A stretch of DNA of 64,000 nucleotides from Butyricicoccus pullicaecorum (GTDB lineage Bacteria > Bacillota > Clostridia > Oscillospirales > Butyricicoccaceae): NCBI GenBank assembly GCA_021531865.1, contig JAFBIW010000005.1, positions 62,001 through 126,000 on the forward strand. The letters run 5' to 3'. Made by a program: the position numbers and the translations under genes. Positions 32,484-41,394 of the stretch are shown one piece after another. The notes under the pieces were generated by a model. The model had not been told where the DNA came from, ran no database searches, and saw nothing but the letters and a program-made list of their open reading frames with translations. Each line of letters starts with the position of its first letter. The first letter of the stretch is position 1.

Positions 32484-33749
32484 TTACAGCGCGGCGTCCT
32501 GTCCGTTGATGCGGGCGGTCTCGTCCGTTTCGAGCGGAATGACCAGACAGCGCCGGCCGTCGACCATCTGTGCGTGCACCGCCGCGCGGCGCTCCTCGGG
32601 CACCTGCACGACCACACGGGCAGACGGCCCCTCGTCCCACGGCACATCGTCCGGGTCTTCGGCTTCGGGGGCGGGCTGCGCCGTCTGCCGGGCAAGCTGC
32701 GCCTGCAAGGTTTCGACCTTGCGCTCAAGCTCGAGCGTATGGGCGCGCTTTGCGCCCTCCGCCGCCAGCTTGGCGTCGAGCAGACGACCCGCGGTCGGCA
32801 GGGTCTCGCCGAATTCAGCCGCGTAGGCACGGGTGATCTCAGCGCGCACCGGCTCGGGCATCTCGACGTCAGCGATCATATCGGCCACTGCCGCCGGGGT
32901 CATCGCTTCCTCGGGCTGATCCTCCTGCTCGGCCTGCACGGCGACAACGCCGTCCAGATTGCGCTGGATCTTCAAATAGGCGTTCTCGGCCTGCTCCTGT
33001 TCCTCACCGAACGCGTTCTCCACGATCGTCTGGAACAGCTTCTTGTCCTGCGCCGCCGTGCGCTGGGTCTGGCAGCCCAGAAAATCGGTCACAAATTCAG
33101 GATGGGTATTCGCACCGTTCTTCACATAATACATGACAGCGTTGACATCGCTGCTGCGGCCGCTGAACGCCGGATAGACAAAGCCGACCTCGGGCATGCC
33201 GACGATCCAGTCGCGCGCGCAGACGCCGATGCGGTTTTCGTCCTCCCGGTAGCCCAGCCCCGGCTTGGACAGGTCGACCGGGCAAATCGCGCAGATCATA
33301 TAGGTATAAATCTCCTCGGACTCGTCCAGCTTGGCATTGTCGCGCGTCCGGGTCATGACATCATACACATCGTGGAACACTAAGATCAGGTAGTTGCCCG
33401 AACAGGTATAGTGCGCAATGACCTGCTCGTAAAACCGGTCGAGCAGAGCCTCGTTCTGCAGCTTGCTCGACTTGAGCGCCAGCAAAAACTGCTGCCGCTC
33501 GGCCGCGTCCTCCGTCCGGTCGAAGTTCAGCTCGAGCAGGTTGTTGCCCAGCGTGCCCGACAGGCTCTTCTTCGCAATTTCCAGATATTTATAAAATTCC
33601 TCTTCCTCCAGATCCAGAAACGGCTCGTTGAACCGCAGAAGGATCTCCTTCATTCCATTGACATAGCAGCCCGACATCCGGCTGATCGAGCATTCCCGCT
33701 TGGTCAGCCGCCGGCGCAGCTCCAGCACGTCCCGCTTGGCGATATTCAT
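32484..33749 (-). CDS. DUF4317-family protein
   Basis: A 421-residue cytoplasmic protein of the DUF4317 family, common in Clostridia. The N-terminal region (KRDVLELRRRLTKRECSISRMSGCYVNG, then FLLALKSSKLQNEALLDRFYEQVIAHY) and the central CAICPVDLSKPGLGY-DENRIG segment are well kept. The C-terminal third has an acidic stretch and a coiled-coil-like helix (LELERKVETLQAQLARQTAQ). Function unknown. GAAAGGAAATGTGACC precedes the start. It is monocistronic. Confidence 0.82.
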   Translation of the reverse strand: MNIAKRDVLELRRRLTKRECSISRMSGCYVNGMKEILLRFNEPFLDLEEEEFYKYLEIAKKSLSGTLGNNLLELNFDRTEDAAERQQFLLALKSSKLQNEALLDRFYEQVIAHYTCSGNYLILVFHDVYDVMTRTRDNAKLDESEEIYTYMICAICPVDLSKPGLGYREDENRIGVCARDWIVGMPEVGFVYPAFSGRSSDVNAVMYYVKNGANTHPEFVTDFLGCQTQRTAAQDKKLFQTIVENAFGEEQEQAENAYLKIQRNLDGVVAVQAEQEDQPEEAMTPAAVADMIADVEMPEPVRAEITRAYAAEFGETLPTAGRLLDAKLAAEGAKRAHTLELERKVETLQAQLARQTAQPAPEAEDPDDVPWDEGPSARVVVQVPEERRAAVHAQMVDGRRCLVIPLETDETARINGQDAAL

Positions 33750-34123
33750 GGGTCACATTTCCTTTCGGCGCGCCGTGCGCGCATGGTGATTCTCAGTATG
33801 TACTAGTATAAGCGTTTCCGCCGCCGCGCGCAAGCGGTATTTCTCCAGCTCCGCCGCGGACGCGCCCCGTTCTCCGTCCGCATCCGTACGGCCGCGGCTC
33901 GCACAATTTATTTGCCGGAAACGTTATGTCGTAAACGTTGATGTTATCGCACTTTCGAACAAATAAAACGAATCAAATGATTCAGCCGTCACGCAGCAAG
34001 ACGTCAAATCTGCATAAAAACTTTTGGACAGGGTGTGGAATTTCTGCACTTTAGTGGTATAATACAGAGTATTGTCAAAGCGCGGAATCGTCCGCCCGGT
34101 GCGGGCAGGACGGACACGTAAAA
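33750..34123. other. 374-nt intergenic region between divergent DUF4317 and Mrp genes
   Basis: It holds a minus-strand promoter candidate (TTGCGC at 33828-33833, TATACT at 33805-33810), the Mrp promoter at 34058, and a direct repeat of AAACGTT at 33919 and 33933. I saw no RNA gene or small ORF with a good start in the rest. Confidence 0.5.
34058..34063 (+). promoter_or_regulatory. Extended -10 promoter of the Mrp operon
   Basis: TAGTGGTATAAT gives an extended -10 (TGGTATAAT) 61 nt before the mrpE-like start; the -35 (GTGGAA) is weak. Confidence 0.55.
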
Positions 34124-34624
34124 ATGGATTGGAGGCGCGGAATCCGAATGTTTTTCCTGTATTTCCTGACCTGGGTGATCTTCAACGGCCAGCTCACCGC
34201 CGAGATCGCCCTGTTCGGTCTGGTGATCGCGGCGGCCATGTACGCATTCACCTGCAAATTTCTGGACTGGAGTCCGCACAAGGACTGGGTCGTCCTGTGC
34301 AAAAGCGGACAAATTCTGCAATATGTAGGCATCCTGATCTGGGAAATCATCAAGGCCAACATGGCGGTCATTCAGCTCATCGTCTCGCCCACGCTTGAGC
34401 CGCGGCCGGTCATCATCCGATTCCGCACCGACCTCAAGACCCGGACGGCGCGCGTCATTCTGGCCAATTCGATCACGCTGACGCCGGGTACGATCACGGT
34501 CTCGATCGAGGACGACGAGCTGACCGTCCACTGTCTCGACCGGTCCATGGCGGAAGGCATGGATGACAGCGTATTCGTCCACGCGCTGCGCCGTCTGGAA
34601 GGCGGAAAGGAGAATCGGTCATGA
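34124..34624 (+). CDS. mrpE: Mrp antiporter subunit E (MnhE/MrpE family)
   Basis: A 166-residue membrane subunit with two or three N-terminal helices and a cytoplasmic domain. The LANSITLTPGTITVSIEDDELTVHCLD segment is the MrpE signature. It opens a ten-gene operon for a multisubunit cation/proton antiporter. The ATG is preceded by a weak site (GTAAAA); the stop overlaps the next start by 4 nt. The symbol follows family naming. Confidence 0.93.
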   Translation: MDWRRGIRMFFLYFLTWVIFNGQLTAEIALFGLVIAAAMYAFTCKFLDWSPHKDWVVLCKSGQILQYVGILIWEIIKANMAVIQLIVSPTLEPRPVIIRFRTDLKTRTARVILANSITLTPGTITVSIEDDELTVHCLDRSMAEGMDDSVFVHALRRLEGGKENRS

Positions 34625-34947
34625 CAGCACTGAAAAACGCATATCACATTCTGTTTCTGGCAGCGCTCATCTTCCTCGCGCTCATGCTGATCTGCTGCCT
34701 GATTCGCGCGGTGCGCGGCCCGCGCATTGCCGACCGCATCGTCGCGGTCAACATGATGGGCACGATGGTCATGGTCATGATCGCGATTCTCGCCCTGCTG
34801 CTGCACGAGGGCTATCTCGTCGATATCTGCATCATCTACGCCATGATCAGCTTCCTTGCGGTCATCGTACTGACCAAGGTCTACATGGGCGTTTACCGTG
34901 AGCGCCACGAAAGGGGGAACAAGACCGGCGATAACGACCCGGTCTGA
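34621..34947 (+). CDS. mrpF: Mrp antiporter subunit F
   Basis: A 108-residue protein with three membrane helices. The conserved RAVRGPRIADRIVAVNMMGTMVMVMIAILALLLHE segment is typical of MrpF/MnhF. GGAAAGGAGAA precedes the start, and the gene overlaps mrpE. It is a structural subunit of the Mrp complex. Confidence 0.92.
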   Translation: MTALKNAYHILFLAALIFLALMLICCLIRAVRGPRIADRIVAVNMMGTMVMVMIAILALLLHEGYLVDICIIYAMISFLAVIVLTKVYMGVYRERHERGNKTGDNDPV

Positions 34948-34953
34948 AAACAT

Positions 34954-35277
34954 ATGGTACTCGAATGGATCCGTTTTATCATCGGCACGGCCGTCCTGCT
35001 CGTCGGTCTGGCGACCTTCGCGCTCGAGGTCTTCGGCGCGTTCCGCTTTCACTTCGTCCTCAACCGGATGCACGCCGCCGCGATGGGCGACACGCTGGGA
35101 ATCGGCATTTCCCTGATCGGTCTTATGATCTTCTCAGGCTGGAACTTCACCAGTCTCAAAATGTTTCTCGTCGTCCTTTTCCTGTGGTTCGCCTCTCCGG
35201 TCTCCTCCCATCTGATCGCCCGTCTGGAGGCCGCGACCGATGAGGAGCTGACCAAATACTGCGAGGTGGAGGACTGA
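34954..35277 (+). CDS. mrpG: Mrp antiporter subunit G
   Basis: A 107-residue protein with three membrane helices and the MrpG signature RFHFVLNRMHAAAMGDTLGIGISLIGLMI, plus FLWFASPVSSHLIAR. It is 6 nt after mrpF and 2 nt before the next gene, in the same operon. Confidence 0.92.
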   Translation: MVLEWIRFIIGTAVLLVGLATFALEVFGAFRFHFVLNRMHAAAMGDTLGIGISLIGLMIFSGWNFTSLKMFLVVLFLWFASPVSSHLIARLEAATDEELTKYCEVED

Positions 35278-35279
35278 CC

Positions 35280-35540
35280 ATGCAAGTATTTACCTATCTT
35301 TTGATGCTCTTTCTCGTGGTCTGCGCCGTCGCGGTCACTCTGTCGAAGAAGCTGCTCAACTCCATTTTGATCTTCATGTCCTACAGTCTGGTCATGTCGA
35401 TCATCTGGATGCTGCTCGAATCGCCCGACCTCGCCATCACGGAAGCGGCGGTCGGCGCAGGCGTGACCAGTGTTTTGTTCTTTGTCACGCTCAAAAAAAT
35501 CCACGCGATGGGCGGGGAGGATGACCGGCATGAAAAATAA
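35280..35540 (+). CDS. DUF4040/MbhD-like subunit (detached MrpA C-terminal module)
   Basis: An 86-residue membrane protein with SKKLLNSILIFMSYSLVMSIIWMLLESPDLAITEAAVGAGVTSVLFFVTL, the core of the MbhD-type domain (DUF4040). In Bacillus-type Mrp this module is fused to the C-terminus of MrpA; here it is separate, as in archaeal Mbh complexes. The end overlaps the following gene by 11 nt. Confidence 0.88.
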   Translation: MQVFTYLLMLFLVVCAVAVTLSKKLLNSILIFMSYSLVMSIIWMLLESPDLAITEAAVGAGVTSVLFFVTLKKIHAMGGEDDRHEK

Positions 35541-36474
35541 CCGCTTTGCCCGCTGGTTTTACGGCGAGGACGACACCCTGATCGACAAGGTCGAAATGAA
35601 GCCCCAGAAGGAGCGCACGCCGCCCGAACGGCAGGTGCGCCGCTTGATGCAGGAGCACGAACGTCTGCACGAGCACATCTACGAGGACGATAACCGCAAG
35701 CTCTGGCTGTTCGATAAAATCTACCGCATCGCGTCCGTTCTGTTCTGCCTGACCTTCATCAGCATCCTGCTGGTAACGGTCTCATGGCTGCCGCCCAGCG
35801 GCAGCGCGAACAATCCGGGCAGCAACGAGGTCTCGGCACGATATATTGAAAAGGGCTTGCAGGAGACCGGTGCGGTCAACATCGTCACCGGCATGATCCT
35901 CGATTACCGCGCGTTTGACACCTTTGGCGAGTCCAACGTGCTCTACGTCGCCACCTGCGCCGTGCTCATCCTGCTCCGGCTGGATCACGACGAGAAGCGC
36001 AAGCCGGGCGACCTGACCCGGTCGGAGGCCGAATCGAATGACCGCATCTACGAGCCGAAAAATGACATGATCCTGCAGAAGGTCGCCGGTTTTCTTGTGC
36101 CCCTCATCATGATCTTCGGCATTTACGTCATTTTGAACGGCCACCTGTCGCCCGGCGGCGGCTTCTCAGGCGGCGCGATCATCGGCGCGGGCCTGATTCT
36201 GTACCTCAACGCCTTCGGCTTCGCCAAGACCGAGCGGTTCTTCACCGAAAAGACCTACAAATGGGTCTGCTTCTTCGCGCTGACCTTCTACTGCTTGGCC
36301 AAGAGCTATTCATTCTTCACGGGCGCGAATCACCTCGAAAGCGGCATCCCGCTCGGCACGCCGGGCGCGATCCTGTCGAGCGGCCTGATCCTGCCGCTGA
36401 ATATCTGCGTCGGTCTGGTCGTCGCCTGTACCATGTATGCGTTCTACGCGCTGTTCCGGAAGGGAGGCTTTTGA
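35530..36474 (+). CDS. MbhE-MrpB fusion subunit
   Basis: A 314-residue protein. After a hydrophilic N-terminal segment of about 70 residues, one part (WLPPSGSANNPGSNEVSARYIEKGLQETGAVNIVTGMILDYRAFDTFGE) matches the MbhE-like module. The second half (YVILNGHLSPGGGFSGGAIIGAGLILYLNAFG) is MrpB/MnhB. ATG at 35530 is 9 nt from GGAGG, which fits better than the ATG at 35521 touching it. In Bacillus MrpA carries the MbhE part, so the module boundaries are shuffled here. Confidence 0.87.
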   Translation: MKNNRFARWFYGEDDTLIDKVEMKPQKERTPPERQVRRLMQEHERLHEHIYEDDNRKLWLFDKIYRIASVLFCLTFISILLVTVSWLPPSGSANNPGSNEVSARYIEKGLQETGAVNIVTGMILDYRAFDTFGESNVLYVATCAVLILLRLDHDEKRKPGDLTRSEAESNDRIYEPKNDMILQKVAGFLVPLIMIFGIYVILNGHLSPGGGFSGGAIIGAGLILYLNAFGFAKTERFFTEKTYKWVCFFALTFYCLAKSYSFFTGANHLESGIPLGTPGAILSSGLILPLNICVGLVVACTMYAFYALFRKGGF

Positions 36475-36475
36475 T

Positions 36476-36853
36476 ATGTTCGGCGGCAATTTACTGGTCA
36501 ACTTCGGTTCGGTCGTCGCGGTCATCCTGTTCGGCATCGGCTTTTCCAACCTGCTTTTGCAGAAGAACCTTATCAAAAAGATTCTCGGTCTGAACATCAT
36601 GGACACTGCGGTCTACCTCTTTCTGGCCGAAAAGGGCTATATTGACGGGCGCGTCGCACCGATCGTCGTGGACGGCGTGCAGGACGTGACGGCCTACATC
36701 AATCCGGTGCCCTCCGGTCTGGTGCTGACCGGCATCGTCGTTTCGGTCTCGGTCACGGCGATCATGCTCTCGCTGACCATCCGGCTGTACCGCCGGTACC
36801 ACACCCTCGATCTGGACGAGATCTCCACCCGTCTGAAAAAGGAGGGACTTTGA
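36476..36853 (+). CDS. mrpC: Mrp antiporter subunit C (NuoK-like)
   Basis: A 125-residue protein with three membrane helices, homologous to NuoK/MrpC (FGIGFSNLLLQKNLIKKILGLNIMDTAVYLFL). The Glu-rich central helix of NuoK is replaced by the MrpC pattern. GGGAGG lies 6 nt before the ATG at 36476. The stop is followed immediately by a GTG start. Confidence 0.9.
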   Translation: MFGGNLLVNFGSVVAVILFGIGFSNLLLQKNLIKKILGLNIMDTAVYLFLAEKGYIDGRVAPIVVDGVQDVTAYINPVPSGLVLTGIVVSVSVTAIMLSLTIRLYRRYHTLDLDEISTRLKKEGL

Positions 36854-38347
36854 GTGGCGTTTGTGCAGAACTTCCCCTTTTTTTCCATCATCCTGTCCAT
36901 GTTCGCCGGCATCGTCAGCTCGGTGTTGCCCGCCAAGGCGGCCAAATGGCTCAACACCTTCGTTATTTCCGCTGTGGGCGTGATGTCGCTTGTCCTGCTC
37001 CGCTTCCTTTCTGCCACTGGACGCCCCTTCGTCTACTGGATGGGCCATTTCCCCGCGCCCTGGGGCAATGAGATCCGCGCCGGTCTGCTTGAGGCCGGCA
37101 TGGCGGTCGTTTTCTGCGTCATCATGCTGCTGTCCATGCTGGGCGGCCGTAAAAAACTGCTGCAGGAGGTCGAATACAGCAAGCATAACCTGTATTACAT
37201 CCTGACCGACCTGCTCCTCAGCTCGCTGCTCGCCATGATCTACACGAACGACCTGTTCACAGCCTATGTCTTCGTCGAGATCAATACGATCGCGGCCTGC
37301 GGCCTCATCATGATCCGGCAGAACGGCCGCACGATCGAAGCCGCCGTGCGCTACATGATCATGAGTCTGCTCGGCTCGGGCCTGTTCCTGATCGGCCTGT
37401 GCATGATCTACACCCTGACCGGTCATTTGCTCATGAGCAACATTCAGGACGCGGTCGCGCAGCTTTTCGCGGACGGCGCCTACACCGTTCCCCTGCTGAC
37501 GACGATCGGCCTGATGTCGGCCGGTCTGGCCATCAAAAGCGCCCTGTTCCCCTTTCACTCGTGGCTGCCCGACGCCTACGGCTACTCCACCGTTTCCTCG
37601 GCCGCCATGCTGTCCAGTCTGGTGTCCAAGGGCTATATCTTCCTGCTCATTAAGATCATCTACCGCGTCATCGGCTTCGAAATTTTCACCCAGAGCAAGA
37701 TCATCAACATCTTCTTCGTTTTCGGCCTGATGGGCATGATCTTCGGCTCGCTGAGCGCCATGCGGGAAAACGATATCCGCCGTATGATCTCGTTCTCGAG
37801 CGTCGCGCAGATCGGCTACATCTACATGGGCTTCGGTCTGGGCACGACGCTGGGCATGGTCGCCAGCGTCTACCATATCATCTCCCACGCCGCGACCAAG
37901 TCCCTGCTGTTTATCTCGGCCATCGGCCTGACCGATGTTTCGCACGGCAGCCGCAAGTTCCACGACCTGACCGGTGCGGCCTACCGCAACAAGATCGCGG
38001 GCATCGGCTTTACGGTCGGCTCGCTGTCCATGGTCGGCATGCCCATGTTCTCCGGCTTCGTCAGCAAGCTGCTGTTCTCGCAGGCCGCTGTCGGCCACAC
38101 GATCAAAATGCTGCCCACCCTGATCGTGCTGGGCATCAGTACCATCCTGAACGCGATTTATTTCCTGAAAACGGTCATCCGCATCTACGTCCCCGACCAC
38201 CGGCAGGGCGGCGAATCGATCCCGCTCGGCGCGGAAAAGGTCTATGCGCTGACGATCATCTGCTTCATCGCGTTCAACGTGGCGCTGGGTATGCTGTCCC
38301 AGCCCATCGAATCCTGGATCCTCGCCGGTCTGTCCATGTTCGGCTGA
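36854..38347 (+). CDS. Proton-translocating antiporter-like subunit 1 (MrpD/NuoN-like)
   Basis: A 497-residue polytopic protein of the ND2/ND4/ND5 family. The conserved TM5 Glu lies in AYVFVEINTIAACG, and the TM7 Lys in IKSALFPFHSWLPDAYGYSTVSSAAMLSSLVSKGYIF. It starts at GTG, directly after mrpC, with GGAGGGAC as ribosome site. It is the first of four such paralogues in the operon, each keeping the Glu and Lys residues that conduct protons in complex I and Mrp. Confidence 0.9.
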   Translation: MAFVQNFPFFSIILSMFAGIVSSVLPAKAAKWLNTFVISAVGVMSLVLLRFLSATGRPFVYWMGHFPAPWGNEIRAGLLEAGMAVVFCVIMLLSMLGGRKKLLQEVEYSKHNLYYILTDLLLSSLLAMIYTNDLFTAYVFVEINTIAACGLIMIRQNGRTIEAAVRYMIMSLLGSGLFLIGLCMIYTLTGHLLMSNIQDAVAQLFADGAYTVPLLTTIGLMSAGLAIKSALFPFHSWLPDAYGYSTVSSAAMLSSLVSKGYIFLLIKIIYRVIGFEIFTQSKIINIFFVFGLMGMIFGSLSAMRENDIRRMISFSSVAQIGYIYMGFGLGTTLGMVASVYHIISHAATKSLLFISAIGLTDVSHGSRKFHDLTGAAYRNKIAGIGFTVGSLSMVGMPMFSGFVSKLLFSQAAVGHTIKMLPTLIVLGISTILNAIYFLKTVIRIYVPDHRQGGESIPLGAEKVYALTIICFIAFNVALGMLSQPIESWILAGLSMFG

Positions 38348-38375
38348 CCGAAACGAGACAAAAGAGGTGCCTCGC

Positions 38376-39890
38376 ATGAAAGATTCCGCATTCCTGCTGC
38401 TGCCTGTTTTCTTCCCGATTCTGGCAGGCGTGCTCCTGCTGCTGCTTCCCAAGGAACCGGCGCGGCGGCGTATTTTGACCGGATATACCCTGACCGTTCT
38501 GGTGCTGACCGCCTGCGCGGCCTGCGCGGTCATCGCGGGCGGCCCGGTGCAGCTCACCCTGTTCCGGCTGACCGATCAGCTCACCATCGTCTTCCGTCCC
38601 GACCTCACCGGCCGGTTCTTCGCTGGGGTCGTGACCGTCGTCTGGCTGTGCGCGGGCGTGTTTTCGCTCTCCTACCTGCGGCACGAGACCGCGAACAAAC
38701 GGTTTTTCGGATTTTATCTGATCGTTTACGGCATTCTGCTCGCGCTCGACTTCGCGGGCAACCTGCCGACCTTCTACCTGTTCTACGAGCTGATGACCCT
38801 GTCCTCCGTGCCGCTCGTCCTGCATGATCGCTCCCATGCGGCCATCATAGCCGGACTGAAATACCTGTTTTACTCGCTCTCGGGCGCGTATATGGTGCTG
38901 TTCGGCTTCTATTTTCTGTATCATTACAGCGATTCGCTTGACTTCACGGCGGGCGGCGTACTCGACCCGGCCTTGATCGACGGGCATACCGGCCTGCTGC
39001 TGGCCGCAGCCTTCCTGATGCTGCTGGGCTTCGGCGTCAAGGCCGGTCTGTTCCCCCTGCACGGCTGGCTGCCGACCGCGCACCCGGTCGCGCCCGCGCC
39101 GGCCTCGGCCGTGCTGTCGGGCGTTATCGTCAAGGCGGGCGTGCTGGGTATGATCCGGGTGCTCTACTTCCTGTTCGGCGCCGACTTCGTGCGCGGCACC
39201 TGGGTGCAGACCACCGTGCTCATTCTGAGTCTTGTGACCGTCTTCCTCGGCTCGATGCTGGCCTATCTCGAAAAGGGTCTGAAAAAGCGGCTGGCCTATT
39301 CGACAGTCAGTCAGGTCTCTTACATCGTCTTCGGCCTGCTCCTGCTCGTCCCCGAAGCGGCTGAGGGTGCGCTGCTCCATGTCGCCTTCCACGCCTGCAT
39401 CAAGTGCTGTCTATTCCTGTGCGCGGGCGCGATCATCTTCCAGACCGGAAAGACCCGGGTCGACGAGCTGCGCGGCATCGGCAAGGAGATGCCGGTCACG
39501 CTCTGGTGCTTCACGCTGTGCGCGCTCGGTCTGGTCGGCATCCCGCCGCTCTCCGGCTTTGTCAGCAAGTGGTATCTGTGCATGGGCGCGCTGGACAGCG
39601 GCCTTGCGCCCTTCTCATGGCTGGGGCCGGTCGTCCTGCTGATCTCCGCCCTGCTGACGGCAGGCTATCTGCTGCCCATCTCGATTCAGGGCTTCCTGCC
39701 CGGCCGGGACTATGATTACGCCGGACTGCGTTCCCGGGAGGCCGGGCCGGTCATGCTCATCCCCATGCTGGTGCTGACCGGACTGACCATCCTGCTCGGC
39801 CTGTTCCCCGGCCTGCTGACCGGCGCGCTGCAGCCCCTGATCGACACAATCCACGGGATGTGCGGCGCGATCGCACAACTTGTTTTGTAA
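38376..39890 (+). CDS. Proton-translocating antiporter-like subunit 2
   Basis: A 504-residue ND2/ND4/ND5-family membrane protein. TM5 carries Glu (LFYELMTLSSVPLVL), and TM7 carries Lys in FGVKAGLFPLHGWLPTAHPVAPAPASAVLSGVIVKAG. ATG at 38376 has AGAGG 8 nt upstream; an earlier in-frame GTG overlaps that site and is rejected. It is part of the same operon, 28 nt after subunit 1. Confidence 0.9.
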   Translation: MKDSAFLLLPVFFPILAGVLLLLLPKEPARRRILTGYTLTVLVLTACAACAVIAGGPVQLTLFRLTDQLTIVFRPDLTGRFFAGVVTVVWLCAGVFSLSYLRHETANKRFFGFYLIVYGILLALDFAGNLPTFYLFYELMTLSSVPLVLHDRSHAAIIAGLKYLFYSLSGAYMVLFGFYFLYHYSDSLDFTAGGVLDPALIDGHTGLLLAAAFLMLLGFGVKAGLFPLHGWLPTAHPVAPAPASAVLSGVIVKAGVLGMIRVLYFLFGADFVRGTWVQTTVLILSLVTVFLGSMLAYLEKGLKKRLAYSTVSQVSYIVFGLLLLVPEAAEGALLHVAFHACIKCCLFLCAGAIIFQTGKTRVDELRGIGKEMPVTLWCFTLCALGLVGIPPLSGFVSKWYLCMGALDSGLAPFSWLGPVVLLISALLTAGYLLPISIQGFLPGRDYDYAGLRSREAGPVMLIPMLVLTGLTILLGLFPGLLTGALQPLIDTIHGMCGAIAQLVL

Positions 39891-39902
39891 GGAGGCGCGC
39901 AC

Positions 39903-41378
39903 ATGAAACCAATCTTTATGCTGGCAGCCATCCTGCTGCCGATCCTGGGCGGCGCGCTCATCCCGCTGATTCCGGCCAAGAACCGCCGCTGCATGATGGT
40001 CTATGTCGAATCCGTCGTGCTGCTGACCTCGGTGCTGGTCTGGTGCCTGCTCACCCACCGGCCGAACGCCCGCTTCCCGATCGTCAATTTCGTCAACCAT
40101 CTCTCGCTTTCGCTTGAGATTGACGGGCTGGGCACGGTATTCGGCGGTCTGGTCGCAACGCTCTGGCCTCTCGCTACCCTGTATGCCTTTGAATACATGA
40201 AAAAGGAGCGCCACGAGCGCATCTTCTTCATGTTCTACACCATGACGCTGGGCGTCACATTGGGCATCGCCTTCGCCGAGGATATGCTGACCATGTACTT
40301 CTTCTACGAGCTGCTGACCTTTGTGACCTTCCCGCTCGTGCTGCACACCCTGACCCGGGAGGCCATTCTGGCCAGCCGCCGCTATCTGTACTACTCGCTG
40401 GGCGGCGCGGCCTTCGCCTTCCTCGGGCTGGTCTTCCTGATGGTCTACGGCACCTCAGTCGACTTCTATCTGGGCGGTGTGCTGACCGCGCGGGCGATGG
40501 AGACGCACACGAACACCCTGCTGCTTATCTATGTGATCGCCTTCTTCGGCTTCGGCGTCAAGGCCGCGCTCTGTCCATTCAACGCATGGCTGCCGCAGGC
40601 GGGCGTCGCGCCCACGCCGGTCACCGCTCTGCTGCACGCGGTGGCGGTCGTCAAGGCGGGCGCATTCGCCATCATCCGCCTGACCTATTACAGCTTCGGC
40701 GCCGATTTTCTGCGCGGTACCTGGGCGCAGACCGTCGTCATGTCGGTCGTGCTGTTCACCATCCTCTATGGATGCAGCCGCGCGCTCAAGGAGACTCACT
40801 TCAAGCGCCGTCTGGCCTATTCGACGATCAGCAATCTGTCCTATATTCTGTTCGGCGTGACGCTGATGTCCCCGCTCGGTCTGACCGGCGCGCTGACCCA
40901 TATGGTCTGCCACGCCGTCATGAAGATCTGCTCCTTCTTCTGCGCGGGCGCTGTCATCTGCCAGACCGAACGGCAGTATGTGCATGAACTCGACGGTTTG
41001 GGCCGGAAAATGCCCGCTGTATTCACCATTTTCACCCTTTCCGGCATGGCTTTGATGGGCGTGCCCGGTCTGTGCGGCTTCATCAGCAAATGGAATCTGG
41101 CGCAGGCCGCTGCGGCCAGTGAAAATCCGCTGGCTTACGCCGGGATCGCCGTGCTGCTGATCTCCGCCCTGCTGACCGCCATCTACATGATGAGCATTTC
41201 GGTGCGCGCCTTCTTCCCGGGCGCGGGCTTCAACGAAGCCGCGCTGGGCGAGGCCCGCGACCCGGGCTGGATGATGCTCCTGCCGCTCGGCCTGTTTGCC
41301 GCGGCGATCATCGTGCTCGGTCTCCATTCTGCCCCGCTCGTCGGCTTTCTGTCCGACGTGGCACACGGCCTGATTTGA
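39903..41378 (+). CDS. Proton-translocating antiporter-like subunit 3
   Basis: A 491-residue ND2/ND4/ND5-family membrane protein with TM5 Glu (FFYELLTFVTFPLVL) and TM7 Lys (FGVKAALCPFNAWLPQAGVAPTPVTALLHAVAVVKAG). AAGGAGGCGC precedes the ATG, 12 nt after subunit 2. The TM8 stretch differs from those of the other subunits (GVAPTPV instead of HPVAPAPAS), so it is not a recent tandem copy. Confidence 0.9.
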   Translation: MKPIFMLAAILLPILGGALIPLIPAKNRRCMMVYVESVVLLTSVLVWCLLTHRPNARFPIVNFVNHLSLSLEIDGLGTVFGGLVATLWPLATLYAFEYMKKERHERIFFMFYTMTLGVTLGIAFAEDMLTMYFFYELLTFVTFPLVLHTLTREAILASRRYLYYSLGGAAFAFLGLVFLMVYGTSVDFYLGGVLTARAMETHTNTLLLIYVIAFFGFGVKAALCPFNAWLPQAGVAPTPVTALLHAVAVVKAGAFAIIRLTYYSFGADFLRGTWAQTVVMSVVLFTILYGCSRALKETHFKRRLAYSTISNLSYILFGVTLMSPLGLTGALTHMVCHAVMKICSFFCAGAVICQTERQYVHELDGLGRKMPAVFTIFTLSGMALMGVPGLCGFISKWNLAQAAAASENPLAYAGIAVLLISALLTAIYMMSISVRAFFPGAGFNEAALGEARDPGWMMLLPLGLFAAAIIVLGLHSAPLVGFLSDVAHGLI

Positions 41379-41394
41379 GAGGAGGCGTATCCGT

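Noticed and set aside
36491-38557. Antisense 688-codon open frame opposite the Mrp genes
   Set aside because: Same shadow effect; crosses several real gene junctions and lacks membrane or enzyme motifs.
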